In this document: piece by piece, positions 9,429 through 18,445 of the stretch
Layout of the letters: the number at the start of each line of letters is the position of its first letter
How positions within the stretch are numbered: the first letter of the stretch is position 1
Assembly: GCA_902774685.1 (NCBI GenBank)
Contig: CACYJH010000024.1
Coordinates: 28,503 to 92,502 of the forward strand
DNA: 64,000 nucleotides
DNA from: an uncultured Methanobrevibacter sp.
GTDB lineage: Archaea; Methanobacteriota; Methanobacteria; Methanobacteriales; Methanobacteriaceae
Direction of reading: 5' to 3'
Position numbers and translations under genes: made by a program
The notes under the pieces: generated by a model
Told to the model about the DNA's origin: nothing
Database searches by the model: none
What the model saw: only the letters and a program-made list of their open reading frames with translations

Positions 9429-10356
9429 AAGAACATACAATCATTTTTGAATAAAAAACATTTTTAAAAACCATACGTAGCCAATATTTTAGCTTAAAAC
9501 AGTCATTTATTTATCAAAATAATGATCTATAAAACATAAGAGACAAAAATATCATTTAATCAGATATGCTAAGAAATCATCAAAAAATCAATACATACAT
9601 TATTCCTAATAACTTTTTAACTATTTTTAATTAAATAATCGGCAATTTAAGCATTGCAAAACTGTTTTTTGCAAGTATTACTTTTATGCTAAAACCATAG
9701 ATGAAAATAATAATACACAATAGATATTTTAAAAAAATGATTGTTAAAAATTATTAAAAAGATAAAATAAAACTAATGCAAGTGATTGATAACAACTTGA
9801 AAAAAATTACCATAATTTATAGGATTTTTAAGAAAAAATAAAAACTTTAGCATAATACGAACAAGTTCAAAAAAGTATTACTAGTGAAACCTTTTTATAT
9901 AAGAAAATAACAAATATATATTTGCTAATGCAATAAAAAAAGAGTTCATAAAAATATCCTCTGAGTTAATTCACTCATAAAAACACTCCATAATTAACTA
10001 ACTTAGAGGATTGAACTTTTTTTTAAAAATAAACTATTTTTAACGCTTTTTTAATATATTTTTTAAAAATTTTAACAAAATATTACTAATTTTACTTTAT
10101 TTTCAAAAATAAGAAAGAACTATTAATTTTTGTAAAAAAGTAATACTTTTTTTAATTATTATTCAATTAAAAGGATAAAATAAGTATTAAAAAAACTAAA
10201 GGAAAAAATTTTAAATCCATATAGGGAAATAAGGGAAAAAATAAGAGAATAATTTTTAAAAAAATTGAAATTTTTTAAATAAAATGAGAAAATTGAAAAA
10301 TTAAAATTAAAAATTTGATGAAAATAAAAAAAGAAAATAAATAGTTAAATTAAAAA
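9429..10356. other. Long intergenic region with hairpins and a candidate small RNA
   Basis: No protein gene is supported in these 928 bases between convergent genes. A perfect 8-bp hairpin TTGCAAAA/TTTTGCAA lies at 9654-9674. TATA-like boxes at about 9891-9902 (GAAACC then TTTTTATAT) and 9912-9921 precede the candidate RNA at 9943-10024, which is listed separately. The rest is A/T low-complexity sequence. Confidence 0.5.
9943..10024 (+). ncRNA. Candidate small structured RNA A with U-run end
   Basis: Two nested inverted repeats are seen: AGTTCA (9943-9948) with TGAACT (10012-10017), and TCCTCTGAGTTAATT (9957-9971) with AATTAACTAACTTAGAGGA (9992-10010; one mismatch and a 4-nt bulge). The 20-nt loop contains CACTCATAAAAACACTCC. 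The outer stem runs straight into eight T residues. A TATA-like ACAAATATATATTT lies about 25-30 bp before the stem. Nothing is coding here. It could instead be a terminator for flpA, although that gene ends 500 bp away. Confidence 0.5.
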
Positions 10357-11541
10357 TTAATTTAACTTTTTAGAAATCTCATCAAATATTGATTTGGAAA
10401 TCTCTTTTTTAGAATTTAAGGAAACTTTCTTGATTTCATCACTTACAAGAATCACTTCATTGGTTTCAGATCCAAAACCGCATCCCTTATGGGCAACGTC
10501 ATTTGTTACAACCAAATCAGTTCCTGCCTTTTGCATTTGAGTTTTAGCACACTCAATCATCTTTTCTTCTGAAATATCATATTCTGCCTTAAATCCAACG
10601 AGGAATATGTCCTCATTGATCTTCTTAATCCTATGAATAATCTTTGAGACAGGTTCAAATTCTAAGGATAAGTTATATGATGATGAGATTTTAGAATCTT
10701 CCTTGCTTATTGGAGTGAAATCAGAAACAGCTGCAGTAGCTATGAATATATCATTATCCGGAATTAATTCATCTATTTTCTCATTCATAACAGTTGTTGA
10801 TTCTGCATCAATCACATTTAATACCTTTGGAATGGAAACTTCATGATGAGCAGCCAAGATTGTTAGATTAGCTCCTCTAATGAATGCCTCTTTAGCCAAT
10901 TCCAATCCCATTCTTCCGGAAGACCTGTTGGAAATACCTCTAATAGGATCTATTTCCTCAAAAGTTCCACCTAAACTAATAAGAATATTCTTTCCAGCAA
11001 TCTTAGATAGATTATCATCTGCAGTTCCTTTTTCAACTTTATCCAGATTAACTGTTCTTATTGATTCAAGAACGATATCTTCAATAGCTGGGAATTTGGC
11101 TTTTCCTTCATCAATACGTGGATTGACGAATATGATTCCATCATCTTTTAATTTCTGAACATTATCGCTTACTGCATCATACATTGAATCATGCATGGAA
11201 GGCACAAATACGATTGGTGTATCATGGCCATAAGCAGTGATCAATAGAGTATTCACCGGATTATCTGAAATCCTATATGCAAATTTACTGATAGTGTTTG
11301 CAGTTGCGGGAGCAACTAAAATCAAATCCGCTTGAGCGTATTTCACATGTTCAATTTTACCGGTTAACTCTACAACTACCTCTTGACCAGTAGCAAACTC
11401 CAAAGCATTTGGATGAATTATCTTAGTAGCTTCAGTGGTCATGAATGCCTTTACTGTATGACCTTGCCTTCTAAATTCTCTTGCCAATTTAATAGTCTCT
11501 GTAGCTGCAATACTACCAGTGACACACAATATAATTTCCAT
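10357..11541 (-). CDS. coaBC: Bifunctional phosphopantothenoylcysteine decarboxylase / phosphopantothenate-cysteine ligase
   Basis: CoaBC performs two steps of coenzyme A synthesis: it joins cysteine to 4'-phosphopantothenate and then decarboxylates the product with FMN. The N-terminal flavoprotein half (1-180) has CVTGSIAATETIKLAREF, the LVAPATANTISKFA stretch and PSMHDSMYD near the active site. The C-terminal ligase half has ISLGGTFEEIDPIRGISN and SSGRMGLELAKEA, then VGFKAEY. At 394 aa it is of normal length. SD GTGATTAT precedes ATG. The gene stands alone, with T-rich sequence beyond its stop. Confidence 0.95.
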   Translation of the reverse strand: MEIILCVTGSIAATETIKLAREFRRQGHTVKAFMTTEATKIIHPNALEFATGQEVVVELTGKIEHVKYAQADLILVAPATANTISKFAYRISDNPVNTLLITAYGHDTPIVFVPSMHDSMYDAVSDNVQKLKDDGIIFVNPRIDEGKAKFPAIEDIVLESIRTVNLDKVEKGTADDNLSKIAGKNILISLGGTFEEIDPIRGISNRSSGRMGLELAKEAFIRGANLTILAAHHEVSIPKVLNVIDAESTTVMNEKIDELIPDNDIFIATAAVSDFTPISKEDSKISSSYNLSLEFEPVSKIIHRIKKINEDIFLVGFKAEYDISEEKMIECAKTQMQKAGTDLVVTNDVAHKGCGFGSETNEVILVSDEIKKVSLNSKKEISKSIFDEISKKLN

Positions 11542-11720
11542 ATAATCACGTCAATATCATTAAAATATAATTTGTTAATATTAAAATATTTATTTAAGAT
11601 TAAATCTGAATTTATAAAAAATTTCTAAAAAAATAATGAATAATTAAATCTAAACAGGTTAGACTTATCTAAACTAACTTATCTAAACAATCTAGACTTC
11701 TCTAAACAAGTTAGACTTAA

Positions 11721-12275
11721 TTACATCTTAATACTATTAATTATAAAGTCAAAAGTTCCTTTTAATTCTTCATATTGAGAGTCAGGAGCGGAACATAAAA
11801 TAACATAAATGTCAGACCCTTCCTGTAACCAAATGGCCCTATGATGTTTTGTCACATTATCAGATACTGAAGTATACTCTGCTTCCATAGCGGGTTTGCC
11901 ATTAAAAGAAACATTACCCATAAATAAAATGTTGAAATCAGAATTGCGAGACAAAATATTATAGTTAGATGTGAATTCTGATTGAAGAGAACGGGCTTTA
12001 GATTTCTTTTCAATATTTACGTTAATGCTGCTAAAGCCTGAAGAATCTTTTGGATCAGGTTTTGCAACAGCTAAAATTGATTCATTTGACTTAGAATCTG
12101 CAGAAACCCAATCTCCAGGCATTGATAATGTGATTCCATTTGCAGAATATTCAACTGATTGCTGTGAAGCATTCACATCATCACCATGATTTCCGAATAT
12201 TGGGAAATTTACAAGAAATGAAACTCCCACAATCAATATAATTATTAGTAATCCTATACCAATGATCTTTTTCAT
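11721..12275 (-). CDS. Membrane-anchored extracellular protein, PsbP-like fold suspected
   Basis: The 184-residue product starts MKKIIGIGLLIIILIVGVSF, an uncleaved signal anchor, followed by a soluble outside domain. That domain contains NGITLSMPGDWVSADS, repeated beta strands and a late YVILCSAPDSQYEELKGTFDFIINSIKM, resembling the small PsbP-like (DUF1795-type) domains of methanogen surface proteins. The function is unknown. A longer frame begins at 12308, but SD GGAGAT lies directly before the ATG at 12275. It follows the Gly/Ser-rich protein by 41 bp, so the two probably form one unit. Confidence 0.65.
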   Translation of the reverse strand: MKKIIGIGLLIIILIVGVSFLVNFPIFGNHGDDVNASQQSVEYSANGITLSMPGDWVSADSKSNESILAVAKPDPKDSSGFSSINVNIEKKSKARSLQSEFTSNYNILSRNSDFNILFMGNVSFNGKPAMEAEYTSVSDNVTKHHRAIWLQEGSDIYVILCSAPDSQYEELKGTFDFIINSIKM

Positions 12276-12316
12276 ATCTATATCTCCAAAGAATAATGGC
12301 AGTGCCATTAATATGT

Positions 12317-13078
12317 TTATTCGTCAGAACCTCCACCGGAAGATCCTCCATCAGAGGAACCTCCTCCGCCGGAACTACCTCCATCAGAAGAGCCACCACC
12401 AGATGAACCTCCTCCACCAGAAGAACCACCGTCAGAACTGCCTCCTCCAGAAGAGCCACCACCAGATGAACCTCCTCCACCAGAAGAACCGCCATCATAA
12501 GTGCCATCATCGATGGATGAACTGGAACTTGAAGAAGAACTTGAGCTTGATGAGGAACTGTATGTAGTATTTGAGTAAGATTTTGTATAATTACTGCTTA
12601 TTGATTTATTCACTTTAACTTCAGGGAATGCAGTATCATTTATTGTTGCACTGCTATCAGAAAAGAGATGCGCAACATCATTATCACCTACAATACTGCT
12701 CATTCCAAAACTAATTCCAGCACCAAAAGCTATAAGCAGAAATACCACTGCAAAGGCAACAAACCAAGGGCTTGAATTTGAAGATTCCTCAGGTTTCTTT
12801 GATACTGTATAAGAATCAGGATTATGAACATACTTGCGAACTAATTTTTCTTTTTCCTCACGATTTCTTTCATAATTTTTTTCTCTAGAATTTAATGAAG
12901 AAGGAGTTTCTTCTTTTCCTTGCATCGCACGGATTCTATCACTAACTTCAATAGTCTTTATCTTATGCATATACTGATCTCTCAAATAGAAATACTTTTC
13001 TTCAGAGATAAGACCTGCTTCATAATCTCTTTCAAGATTATGTAAAATCTGCATAAGTTTCTTCCTATCTTGATTCAT
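12317..13078 (-). CDS. Single-span membrane protein with Ser/Gly-rich repeat tail
   Basis: No named family is recognised. The first ~60 residues form a charged helical domain (RDYEAGLISEEKYFYLRDQY, like the short domains that often precede membrane anchors), then a basic linker and one transmembrane segment at about 107-128. The outer part begins with a Thr/Ser region and ends in 13 consecutive serines followed by about 60 residues of SSGGGGSSGGG/SSDGG repeats and a final SDE. The tail is low-complexity and may act as a flexible spacer in the pseudomurein wall. SD AGGAGGAG before the ATG is excellent. It is the first gene of a likely two-gene unit with the PsbP-like protein. Confidence 0.7.
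   Translation of the reverse strand: MNQDRKKLMQILHNLERDYEAGLISEEKYFYLRDQYMHKIKTIEVSDRIRAMQGKEETPSSLNSREKNYERNREEKEKLVRKYVHNPDSYTVSKKPEESSNSSPWFVAFAVVFLLIAFGAGISFGMSSIVGDNDVAHLFSDSSATINDTAFPEVKVNKSISSNYTKSYSNTTYSSSSSSSSSSSSSSSIDDGTYDGGSSGGGGSSGGGSSGGGSSDGGSSGGGGSSGGGSSDGGSSGGGGSSDGGSSGGGSDE
12330..12545 (-). repeat. Low-complexity Gly/Ser codon repeat array
   Basis: The 3' part of the gene at 12317 consists of imperfect 6-33 bp units encoding SSGGG, SSDGG and SSGGGG, such as CCTCCACCAGAAGAACC on the plus strand seen several times, preceded by a serine run. Length variation between strains by slippage or recombination is expected here. Confidence 0.8.
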
Positions 13079-13272
13079 ACTTCTCCTCCTATAATGAATT
13101 TAATTATAAACAATTTTATAAAAAACATTGCTTTTTATAAAAAATTTAATTTATACTAATCTAATATATGAATTTTATATATTATAAATATAATTAAATA
13201 AAAAAGGGTATGAAAGTATGAATGGGAAATGACCATTGCATAAAAATAAAAAATTAAAGAAATAAAAAAAGA

Positions 13273-14100
13273 TTATTTGAATAAATCTTCATTAAAGATA
13301 GGATAAGAACCTAAAATCTTAAAGAATGAAGTGTTACTTTCCAAATCATTTAAAATAGAACTTATATTCTCGTCTAACCTATGACCTTCAAGATCTATAA
13401 AGAAAATATAATGCCCTAATCCTTCTTTAGATGGGCGTGACTCAATTTTTGTCAAGTTTATGTCATTATCTGCAAATAGACCTAAAAGTTCATAAAGTCC
13501 ACCTGGCTTATCTTCGAATAATGAAAATGATATTGAGGTCTTATCGTTTCCGGTGATAGGTGCATCCTCATTATCCAAAACGATAAAACGGGTTTCATTA
13601 TTGAAATTCTCTTGAATATTTGTATCAATGACTTTTAAATTATAGAGTTCAGCTGCCTTCAATGTACCAATAGCTGCATCTTCACCAGTTTCTGCAACCC
13701 TTTTTGCAGCTGCAGCTGTACTTAATGTATAATGGGCAGTTATGCCGTGCCTTTCCAAATAAGGTTGGCATTGACCTAAAGCCTGTGAATGTGAATAGAC
13801 ATTCTCTATTTCATCAACACTCATATCCTTAGCAGCCAATAGATTATGATTAATTGGAATGACTATCTCATTTTTAATCTTCAAATCAAAATTATGAATC
13901 AATGAATCTAAAGTCAAACTAACTGGACCTTCAATGGAATTTTCAATAGGTACAATACCACATACACATTCCCCTCTTTCAACAGCACCCATAACCTGCT
14001 GTATTGAACAGTAGGAAATCAGATTGTCACTGACCAAGGATGCAGCTTCGTGAGAGAAGGTTCCTTGAGGTCCTAAAAATGCAACTTTATCTTTTATCAT
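13273..14100 (-). CDS. pheA: Prephenate dehydratase with ACT domain
   Basis: PheA converts prephenate to phenylpyruvate for phenylalanine synthesis. The 275-residue protein starts KVAFLGPQGTFSHEAA, has VPIENSIEGPVSLTLD, and the catalytic TRF motif in NNETRFIVLDNE. The C-terminal ACT domain (about 190-265) shows GGLYELLGLFADNDINLTKIESRPSK, whose ESRP element binds phenylalanine for feedback inhibition. SD GGAG precedes ATG. It is a single gene between the Gly/Ser-rich protein and the first CBS gene, all on the minus strand. Confidence 0.95.
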   Translation of the reverse strand: MIKDKVAFLGPQGTFSHEAASLVSDNLISYCSIQQVMGAVERGECVCGIVPIENSIEGPVSLTLDSLIHNFDLKIKNEIVIPINHNLLAAKDMSVDEIENVYSHSQALGQCQPYLERHGITAHYTLSTAAAAKRVAETGEDAAIGTLKAAELYNLKVIDTNIQENFNNETRFIVLDNEDAPITGNDKTSISFSLFEDKPGGLYELLGLFADNDINLTKIESRPSKEGLGHYIFFIDLEGHRLDENISSILNDLESNTSFFKILGSYPIFNEDLFK

Positions 14101-14277
14101 AAAAAATCTCCAAAATATTTACTATTTTTTATATATTTCTCATAGTATAAAAACAGCAAGGTAATAAAAACTTAAATAAACTAAGTAATTATTTAAATTC
14201 ATTAAAATAAGAAAAAACAGTACCTAATAATCAAATCAACAATAAAAATAGTAAAAATATAGAAAAAAAGAAAAATA

Positions 14278-14300
14278 AAGCATAAGAAAATCTTATGCTT
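14278..14300 (-). terminator. Hairpin terminator after the CBS gene
   Basis: A perfect 10-bp hairpin AAGCATAAGA / TCTTATGCTT with a 3-nt loop lies 31 bp beyond the stop of the CBS gene at 14331. On the minus strand it is followed by TTTATTTTTCTTTTTTT, so it resembles an intrinsic terminator. Confidence 0.6.
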
Positions 14301-14330
14301 ATACTAAAACCAATTTACTCAAACTCATAT

Positions 14331-15149
14331 TTATTGAGTTTCAATCTCATAAATTAATTTTAGCAGATCTGATTGGGTTACGATACCTATAATTTGATCA
14401 TCATCGTCAACTACAGGGTAACCATTATAACCAGTTTCCAACATTGCATCTGCAAGCTGTGGAATTGTTGCATATTGGGAAATTGTATCTACATGAGTAG
14501 ACATGTAGTCTCCAGCAGTCAATTCCTTAATCTGAGAAGATTGATACTTATCAGGAGTGTGTTTCCTGAATGAAACAAATGCTTTTGCAATGTCTTTTGA
14601 AGTTATAATACCCGCGAGTTCATTGTCTTCAGTGAGTAACAAACGTCCTACACCTGAATCCATGATAACTTTTCTTGCATGAACTAAACGGTCATCAGCA
14701 GATATTGAAATAATATCTCTAGTCATAATATCTTTAACTGAAATCTTTTCATATGCTTTTGCTTTGCATAAATATATGAAATCAGATTTAGTTACGATTC
14801 CTACCATTTCACCATCAGATAAAACTGGAAGTGCACCTATATTCTTTTCAATCAAAATTTTTGCCACTTCAGTTATGTCGTCATCCTCATCTACTGTAAT
14901 CAAGTCTTTAACCATTACAGTAGATACATGGAAATGGGAAGGAGCCATATTACCATATTTAGCGGAGCCTAATTTATCAGCTATATCTTTTTCTGAGATA
15001 ATTCCAACTAAAACTTTCTTATTTTCATTGGTAGTAGTTACAGGTATTCTAGATAAGTTATCCTTATACATCATTCTTAGACAATCACATATGTTTAAAT
15101 TCTTATCAATAGATACCACATTTTCAGACATTATATTTTTGATTTTCAT
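14331..15149 (-). CDS. Four-CBS-domain protein
   Basis: The 272-residue protein consists of four CBS repeats: MSENVVSIDKNLNICDCLRMM, VKDLITVDEDDDITEVAKILIEKNIGALPV, VKDIMTRDIISISADDRLVHARKVI and AGDYMSTHVDTISQYATIPQLADAML, each ending in a GIITxxD type strand. Such stand-alone proteins bind adenine nucleotides or SAM and act as energy sensors; the partner here is unknown. A longer frame begins at 15173, but SD GGTG sits before the ATG at 15149. It is transcribed like the next CBS gene (15400-16317) but both have their own hairpin terminators, so they are probably separate units. Confidence 0.85.
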   Translation of the reverse strand: MKIKNIMSENVVSIDKNLNICDCLRMMYKDNLSRIPVTTTNENKKVLVGIISEKDIADKLGSAKYGNMAPSHFHVSTVMVKDLITVDEDDDITEVAKILIEKNIGALPVLSDGEMVGIVTKSDFIYLCKAKAYEKISVKDIMTRDIISISADDRLVHARKVIMDSGVGRLLLTEDNELAGIITSKDIAKAFVSFRKHTPDKYQSSQIKELTAGDYMSTHVDTISQYATIPQLADAMLETGYNGYPVVDDDDQIIGIVTQSDLLKLIYEIETQ

Positions 15150-15330
15150 AATAACACCAACGATAAAATACAATGAAATAGCTATTAGAAATAATCTAAA
15201 ATAAAATAATTCTTATTTTAGATTGAATTATATCTCATAGCGTATCTAATCAAAGATATAAACTATTAACCTACCAATAGCTATCTCTTAAAGTTCAACA
15301 ATAGCTACCTGATTGAATCTTTAAAAAAAC

Positions 15331-15351
15331 AATCATCAAGATTGGATGATT
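15331..15351 (-). terminator. Hairpin terminator after the second CBS gene
   Basis: AATCATC (15331-15337) and GATGATT (15345-15351) form a 7-bp hairpin; on the minus strand GTTTTTTT follows. It lies about 50 bp past the stop of the CBS gene at 15400. A degenerate second copy of the same sequence, around 15367-15410, overlaps the end of the gene. Confidence 0.55.
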
Positions 15352-15399
15352 AATCTTTTAAAAAGAAACAATCGTCAATTATTTAAAAAGATTGATTGA

Positions 15400-16317
15400 T
15401 TAATCTTTTAAAATTGTGTTTAAAATATCTCTTTCGGTGACGATTCCTACAAGTTCTTCATCATCAACTACAGGAACACCACCAATGTTCTTTTCAGCTA
15501 ATAAACCGCATAAGTCTCCTAATCTAACATTAGATTCAGTTACTAAAATATTCGGTTTAATGATATCACAAATTTTTCTTTTTAAAACATCTAAACCACT
15601 ATTAGAGGTCATAGAAGCAAACATTTCTTTATCACCGAAGAATCTTAAGATATCAGTTGAAGTTACAATTCCTATTAATTTACCTTCTTCAACTACAGGA
15701 ATTCTTCTTAAGTTATTTCTTACCATAATTTTGGAACAGCTTTCAATAGGAGTTCCAGGAGTGGTAGTAATAACATCCTTAATCATAATGTCACCTACAG
15801 TTTCATCAGTCAAGGAACCTGCAAGTGCTAATGCGAAATCTCTTTCAGTGACTATTCCCACTACTTTTTCTTCTTTATCTACGATTGGTAAAGATCCAAT
15901 ACCGTTTTCGGTCATTACATCGACACTTTCTCTAATAGAATATTTAGGACCAATAGAAATAGGGTCTCTTGTCATGATTTCCTTAACAGGTTCGTTGATA
16001 GCTGCCAAGAAATTATCATTATGTTTCTTTTCTATTATGTCAAATTTACTTCCTCCACCAAGGAAGTCAAGAATATCCATAGCAGTTACAATACCCAAAA
16101 GTTTATTTGAGCCAGGATGGGTTACTGGTAATCTTCTGAATCCATGTTCTATCATCATTTCAGCAGCTTCCTTAATGGACTTGGTTTGAGGAATGCAAAT
16201 GACTTCTTTCTTAGCGAGAGTCATGATTTCGCCCTCATTTTCAGCTACTTTACTTTCATGTTCAACAGAACCACGATTCATAGATTTTCTCAAGTTTTTA
16301 GTGTTTTTGTCTTTCAT
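15400..16317 (-). CDS. Four-CBS-domain protein with charged N-terminal extension
   Basis: The 305-residue protein has a short basic N-terminus (KDKNTKNLRKSMNRG) and four CBS repeats, recognised by VICIPQTKSIKEAAEMM, VKEIMTRDPISIGPKYSIRESVDVM, VGDIMIKDVITTTPGTPIESCSKIM and a last copy near 240-300, each ending with a GIVT(E/S)xD strand. It probably senses adenosyl ligands; no enzymatic domain is attached. The ATG at 16317 follows GGAGGTG with 5-nt spacing. The SD itself lies in a perfect 30-bp tandem duplication. Confidence 0.85.
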   Translation of the reverse strand: MKDKNTKNLRKSMNRGSVEHESKVAENEGEIMTLAKKEVICIPQTKSIKEAAEMMIEHGFRRLPVTHPGSNKLLGIVTAMDILDFLGGGSKFDIIEKKHNDNFLAAINEPVKEIMTRDPISIGPKYSIRESVDVMTENGIGSLPIVDKEEKVVGIVTERDFALALAGSLTDETVGDIMIKDVITTTPGTPIESCSKIMVRNNLRRIPVVEEGKLIGIVTSTDILRFFGDKEMFASMTSNSGLDVLKRKICDIIKPNILVTESNVRLGDLCGLLAEKNIGGVPVVDDEELVGIVTERDILNTILKD

Positions 16318-16322
16318 ATCGA

Positions 16323-16382
16323 CACCTCCGGATTTAATAATTCTTCCAGGTCCACCTCCGGATTTAATAATTCTTCCAGGTC
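16323..16382 (-). repeat. Perfect 30-bp tandem duplication containing the SD
   Basis: Bases 16323-16352 and 16353-16382 are identical. Each copy contains CACCTCCGG, the complement of the SD GGAGGTG used by the CBS gene at 16317, so the messenger carries two SD sequences 30 nt apart, the proximal one placed correctly. Confidence 0.9.
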
Positions 16383-16930
16383 TAAATTACAAATCCTACC
16401 ATAATAATCAAGTTATAGAACTCGCAGGAAATATTATTGACCAAATGACAAATCATATCCTAAAAAATTCATTAAAAAAAAAAGTTTTTAAAGAATTTTC
16501 TAATCACAATTTACACCCAATACAATAATATAGAAATAAAGTCTATAATTAAGCTATTACAGCAATGGACGATTCATAATTTATTTTTGAAATTATGGAT
16601 TTGTGGGAAGTTCTTATATATCATTAATTCTATCATTCAAGCTTTAAATCAATAAAAGCCCTCTAGAAATTTAAATTGAAAATTTAAATAAATGACATAG
16701 AACTAACTACACTATTAGTTAGGTTTTGATAGTTAATATTATTATCGATTTATTTTTGAAATGCCTAAAAATTTTATCTAAAATTAAGGAAATTTAGTAA
16801 AATTTTAAAAAAAAATAGAAATATTATACTTATATTAATAATAAGCACATATAATAAATATATAATAGAATATAATAAAAATATTTTAAATAATTGCATT
16901 AATCAATCATAAAAATTTTAAGGGATTAAA
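16383..16930. promoter_or_regulatory. Divergent intergenic region with hairpins
   Basis: This region separates the leftward CBS gene from the rightward nucleotidyltransferase. A stem ATTCATAATTT / AAATTATGGAT (16572-16599, with one G-U pair) lies just inside a leftward TATA-like GATATATAAG near 16610-16622, so the CBS transcript may have a leader of about 270 nt that begins with this hairpin. Other hairpins are ATTTAAATT/AATTTAAAT near 16670-16690 and CTAACTA/TAGTTAG near 16704-16723. No coding region is supported. Confidence 0.45.
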
Positions 16931-18043
16931 ATGGACAAAATTAAGAAAACCGTTAGAACAAGAGATTTTATCATAAGTACAGATGGATTATTATTTGCTT
17001 CAACCAATTACATTCACCCTGAAGACAGGATGATCTGCTTTTTAAGATACATTCCAGATGAAAATGGGGATAGGGAAAAGGACGGAATCAGATATTCCAA
17101 AGTAGGATCTGAAGAAGCTTATGCATACCTAAGAGAAAATCACCCAGATTACTTATACTTCTGTGACGTTACAAACGTTGAAATGATGGGAGTTCCTATA
17201 GACAAGGTTGAAAGAATCATCAAACCAGAAGAAAGATTAAAGGGTCTTAGAGCAACTTATTATGATGAAATCAACACTAAAGTAGCAAATGGAGAAGAAC
17301 TTGACTATAAAGAGGAACTCTTAAGCAAACTATTCGACTTATCAGACTTCTTCCATTATGTAGCAGGTATCGACTACGATGACCTTGGAATCTCAGGATC
17401 AATATTGCCAGGACTTCAAAAGGCAGGAACTTCAGATCTTGACTTTGTAGTCTATGGCCTTGAAAACCATAGAAATGCAATCAAGGCATACAAAGACAAT
17501 AAGGACAAGCCTGTTTTCATAGATGAGTTAGACAAATCAATCACATTAAACAGAATTAATGATGATTTCTGGGACTTCGTATATGATAAGAGGATCAAGG
17601 ATGACAGTCTAACTAAAGAAGAGTTCGCTTGGTATGAAGAACGTAAAAGCAATAGAGGACTCATCAGAGAAACATTGTTTGACATTCTAGCTACTAGAAA
17701 CTATGATGAGATTGAAGGAACCTGGGGAGATACCGTATACGAACCAGAAGGATTTGCGAAAGTTAACTGCACAATCAAAAGTGCATTAGGCGCTTTTGAC
17801 AATCCGGCTGTATATACAATAGAAGATGTTGAAATCTTAGAAGGTCCAGATATTGAAATCTCAGAACTTGCATCACTTACCCACACATATGCTGGAGAAG
17901 TAGTTGATGGAGAAGAAGTAGTTGCAAGAGGAAAAATAGAAAAGGTTCTTAAAAATGGAGAGTTTGAAAAGTATAGAATTCTTGTTGGAACTACCAGAGA
18001 ATCATTGAATGAGTATATTAAGTTAAGAGAAAGTCCAGTATAA
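16931..18043 (+). CDS. Predicted nucleotidyltransferase (archaeal, COG1665-like)
   Basis: The 370-residue protein contains a minimal nucleotidyltransferase signature, GISGSILPGLQKAGTSDLDFVVYG (about 154-177), with Gly-Ser and the Asp-x-Asp pair expected of Pol-beta type enzymes. Before it lie a domain with RDFIISTDGLLFASTNYIHPEDRMICFLRYIPDE and a helical linker; after it a beta-rich C-terminal domain (VNCTIKSALGAFDNPAVYTIEDVEILEG). I think it matches an uncharacterised archaeal family; substrate and product are unknown. SD AAGGGATT precedes ATG. It is a single gene. Confidence 0.75.
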   Translation: MDKIKKTVRTRDFIISTDGLLFASTNYIHPEDRMICFLRYIPDENGDREKDGIRYSKVGSEEAYAYLRENHPDYLYFCDVTNVEMMGVPIDKVERIIKPEERLKGLRATYYDEINTKVANGEELDYKEELLSKLFDLSDFFHYVAGIDYDDLGISGSILPGLQKAGTSDLDFVVYGLENHRNAIKAYKDNKDKPVFIDELDKSITLNRINDDFWDFVYDKRIKDDSLTKEEFAWYEERKSNRGLIRETLFDILATRNYDEIEGTWGDTVYEPEGFAKVNCTIKSALGAFDNPAVYTIEDVEILEGPDIEISELASLTHTYAGEVVDGEEVVARGKIEKVLKNGEFEKYRILVGTTRESLNEYIKLRESPV

Positions 18044-18445
18044 CTGGATTTCTTATTTTTCTTTTTTTAAATTATTTACTATTTTTAACTAAATTTATCT
18101 ATCTACATTCAAAACTATTTTTATAATTTTAATATAAATTAAACTATTTTTAAAAAACGAATTAAAATTAACAAATTCCACACAACAAACCTCATTTTAA
18201 TTAACCGTTTTTGTAATTAAAATGTATGAAAAATCATACCTTAAAATCAATTTTTCAACTTAATATAAAAATTGATTAAAAACTCTTAAATTCTAATAAA
18301 AATAAAAAATTATAATTATTTTATAAAATAAACTATTTTTAACAAGTTATAATCAAAAATAACCACATATTATTTATTATATGAAAAATAAAGAATAATT
18401 TACCAATAAATTTTTGAAAAAATAAATAATATGGAGTTAAAAAAA
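18044..18445. other. Intergenic region with three consecutive perfect hairpins
   Basis: T-rich sequence after 18043 can end the nucleotidyltransferase transcript. At 18193-18277 three inverted repeats follow each other without coding potential (listed as a candidate RNA). A TATA-like TTATTTATTATATG lies at about 18368-18382, before the Cas4-like gene. Confidence 0.5.
18193..18277. ncRNA. Candidate structured RNA element, three tandem hairpins
   Basis: Three perfect inverted repeats lie in a row: CATTTTAATTA/TAATTAAAATG (18193-18203 with 18214-18224), GTATGA/TCATAC (18224-18229 with 18234-18239) and AATCAATTTTT/AAAAATTGATT (18245-18255 with 18267-18277). The strand cannot be decided because no clear U-run follows on the plus side. 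In so A/T-rich a region single hairpins are common; three adjoining ones are less expected. Confidence 0.35.

Noticed and set aside
12181..12567. Repetitive frames on both strands over the Gly/Ser tail
   Set aside because: Shadows of the low-complexity codon repeats of the gene at 12317.
16383..16420. Short frame ICNLDLEELLNPEV running through the 30-bp duplication on the minus strand
   Set aside because: No start codon precedes it after the nearest stop; the repeat is explained by duplication of leader sequence with the SD.
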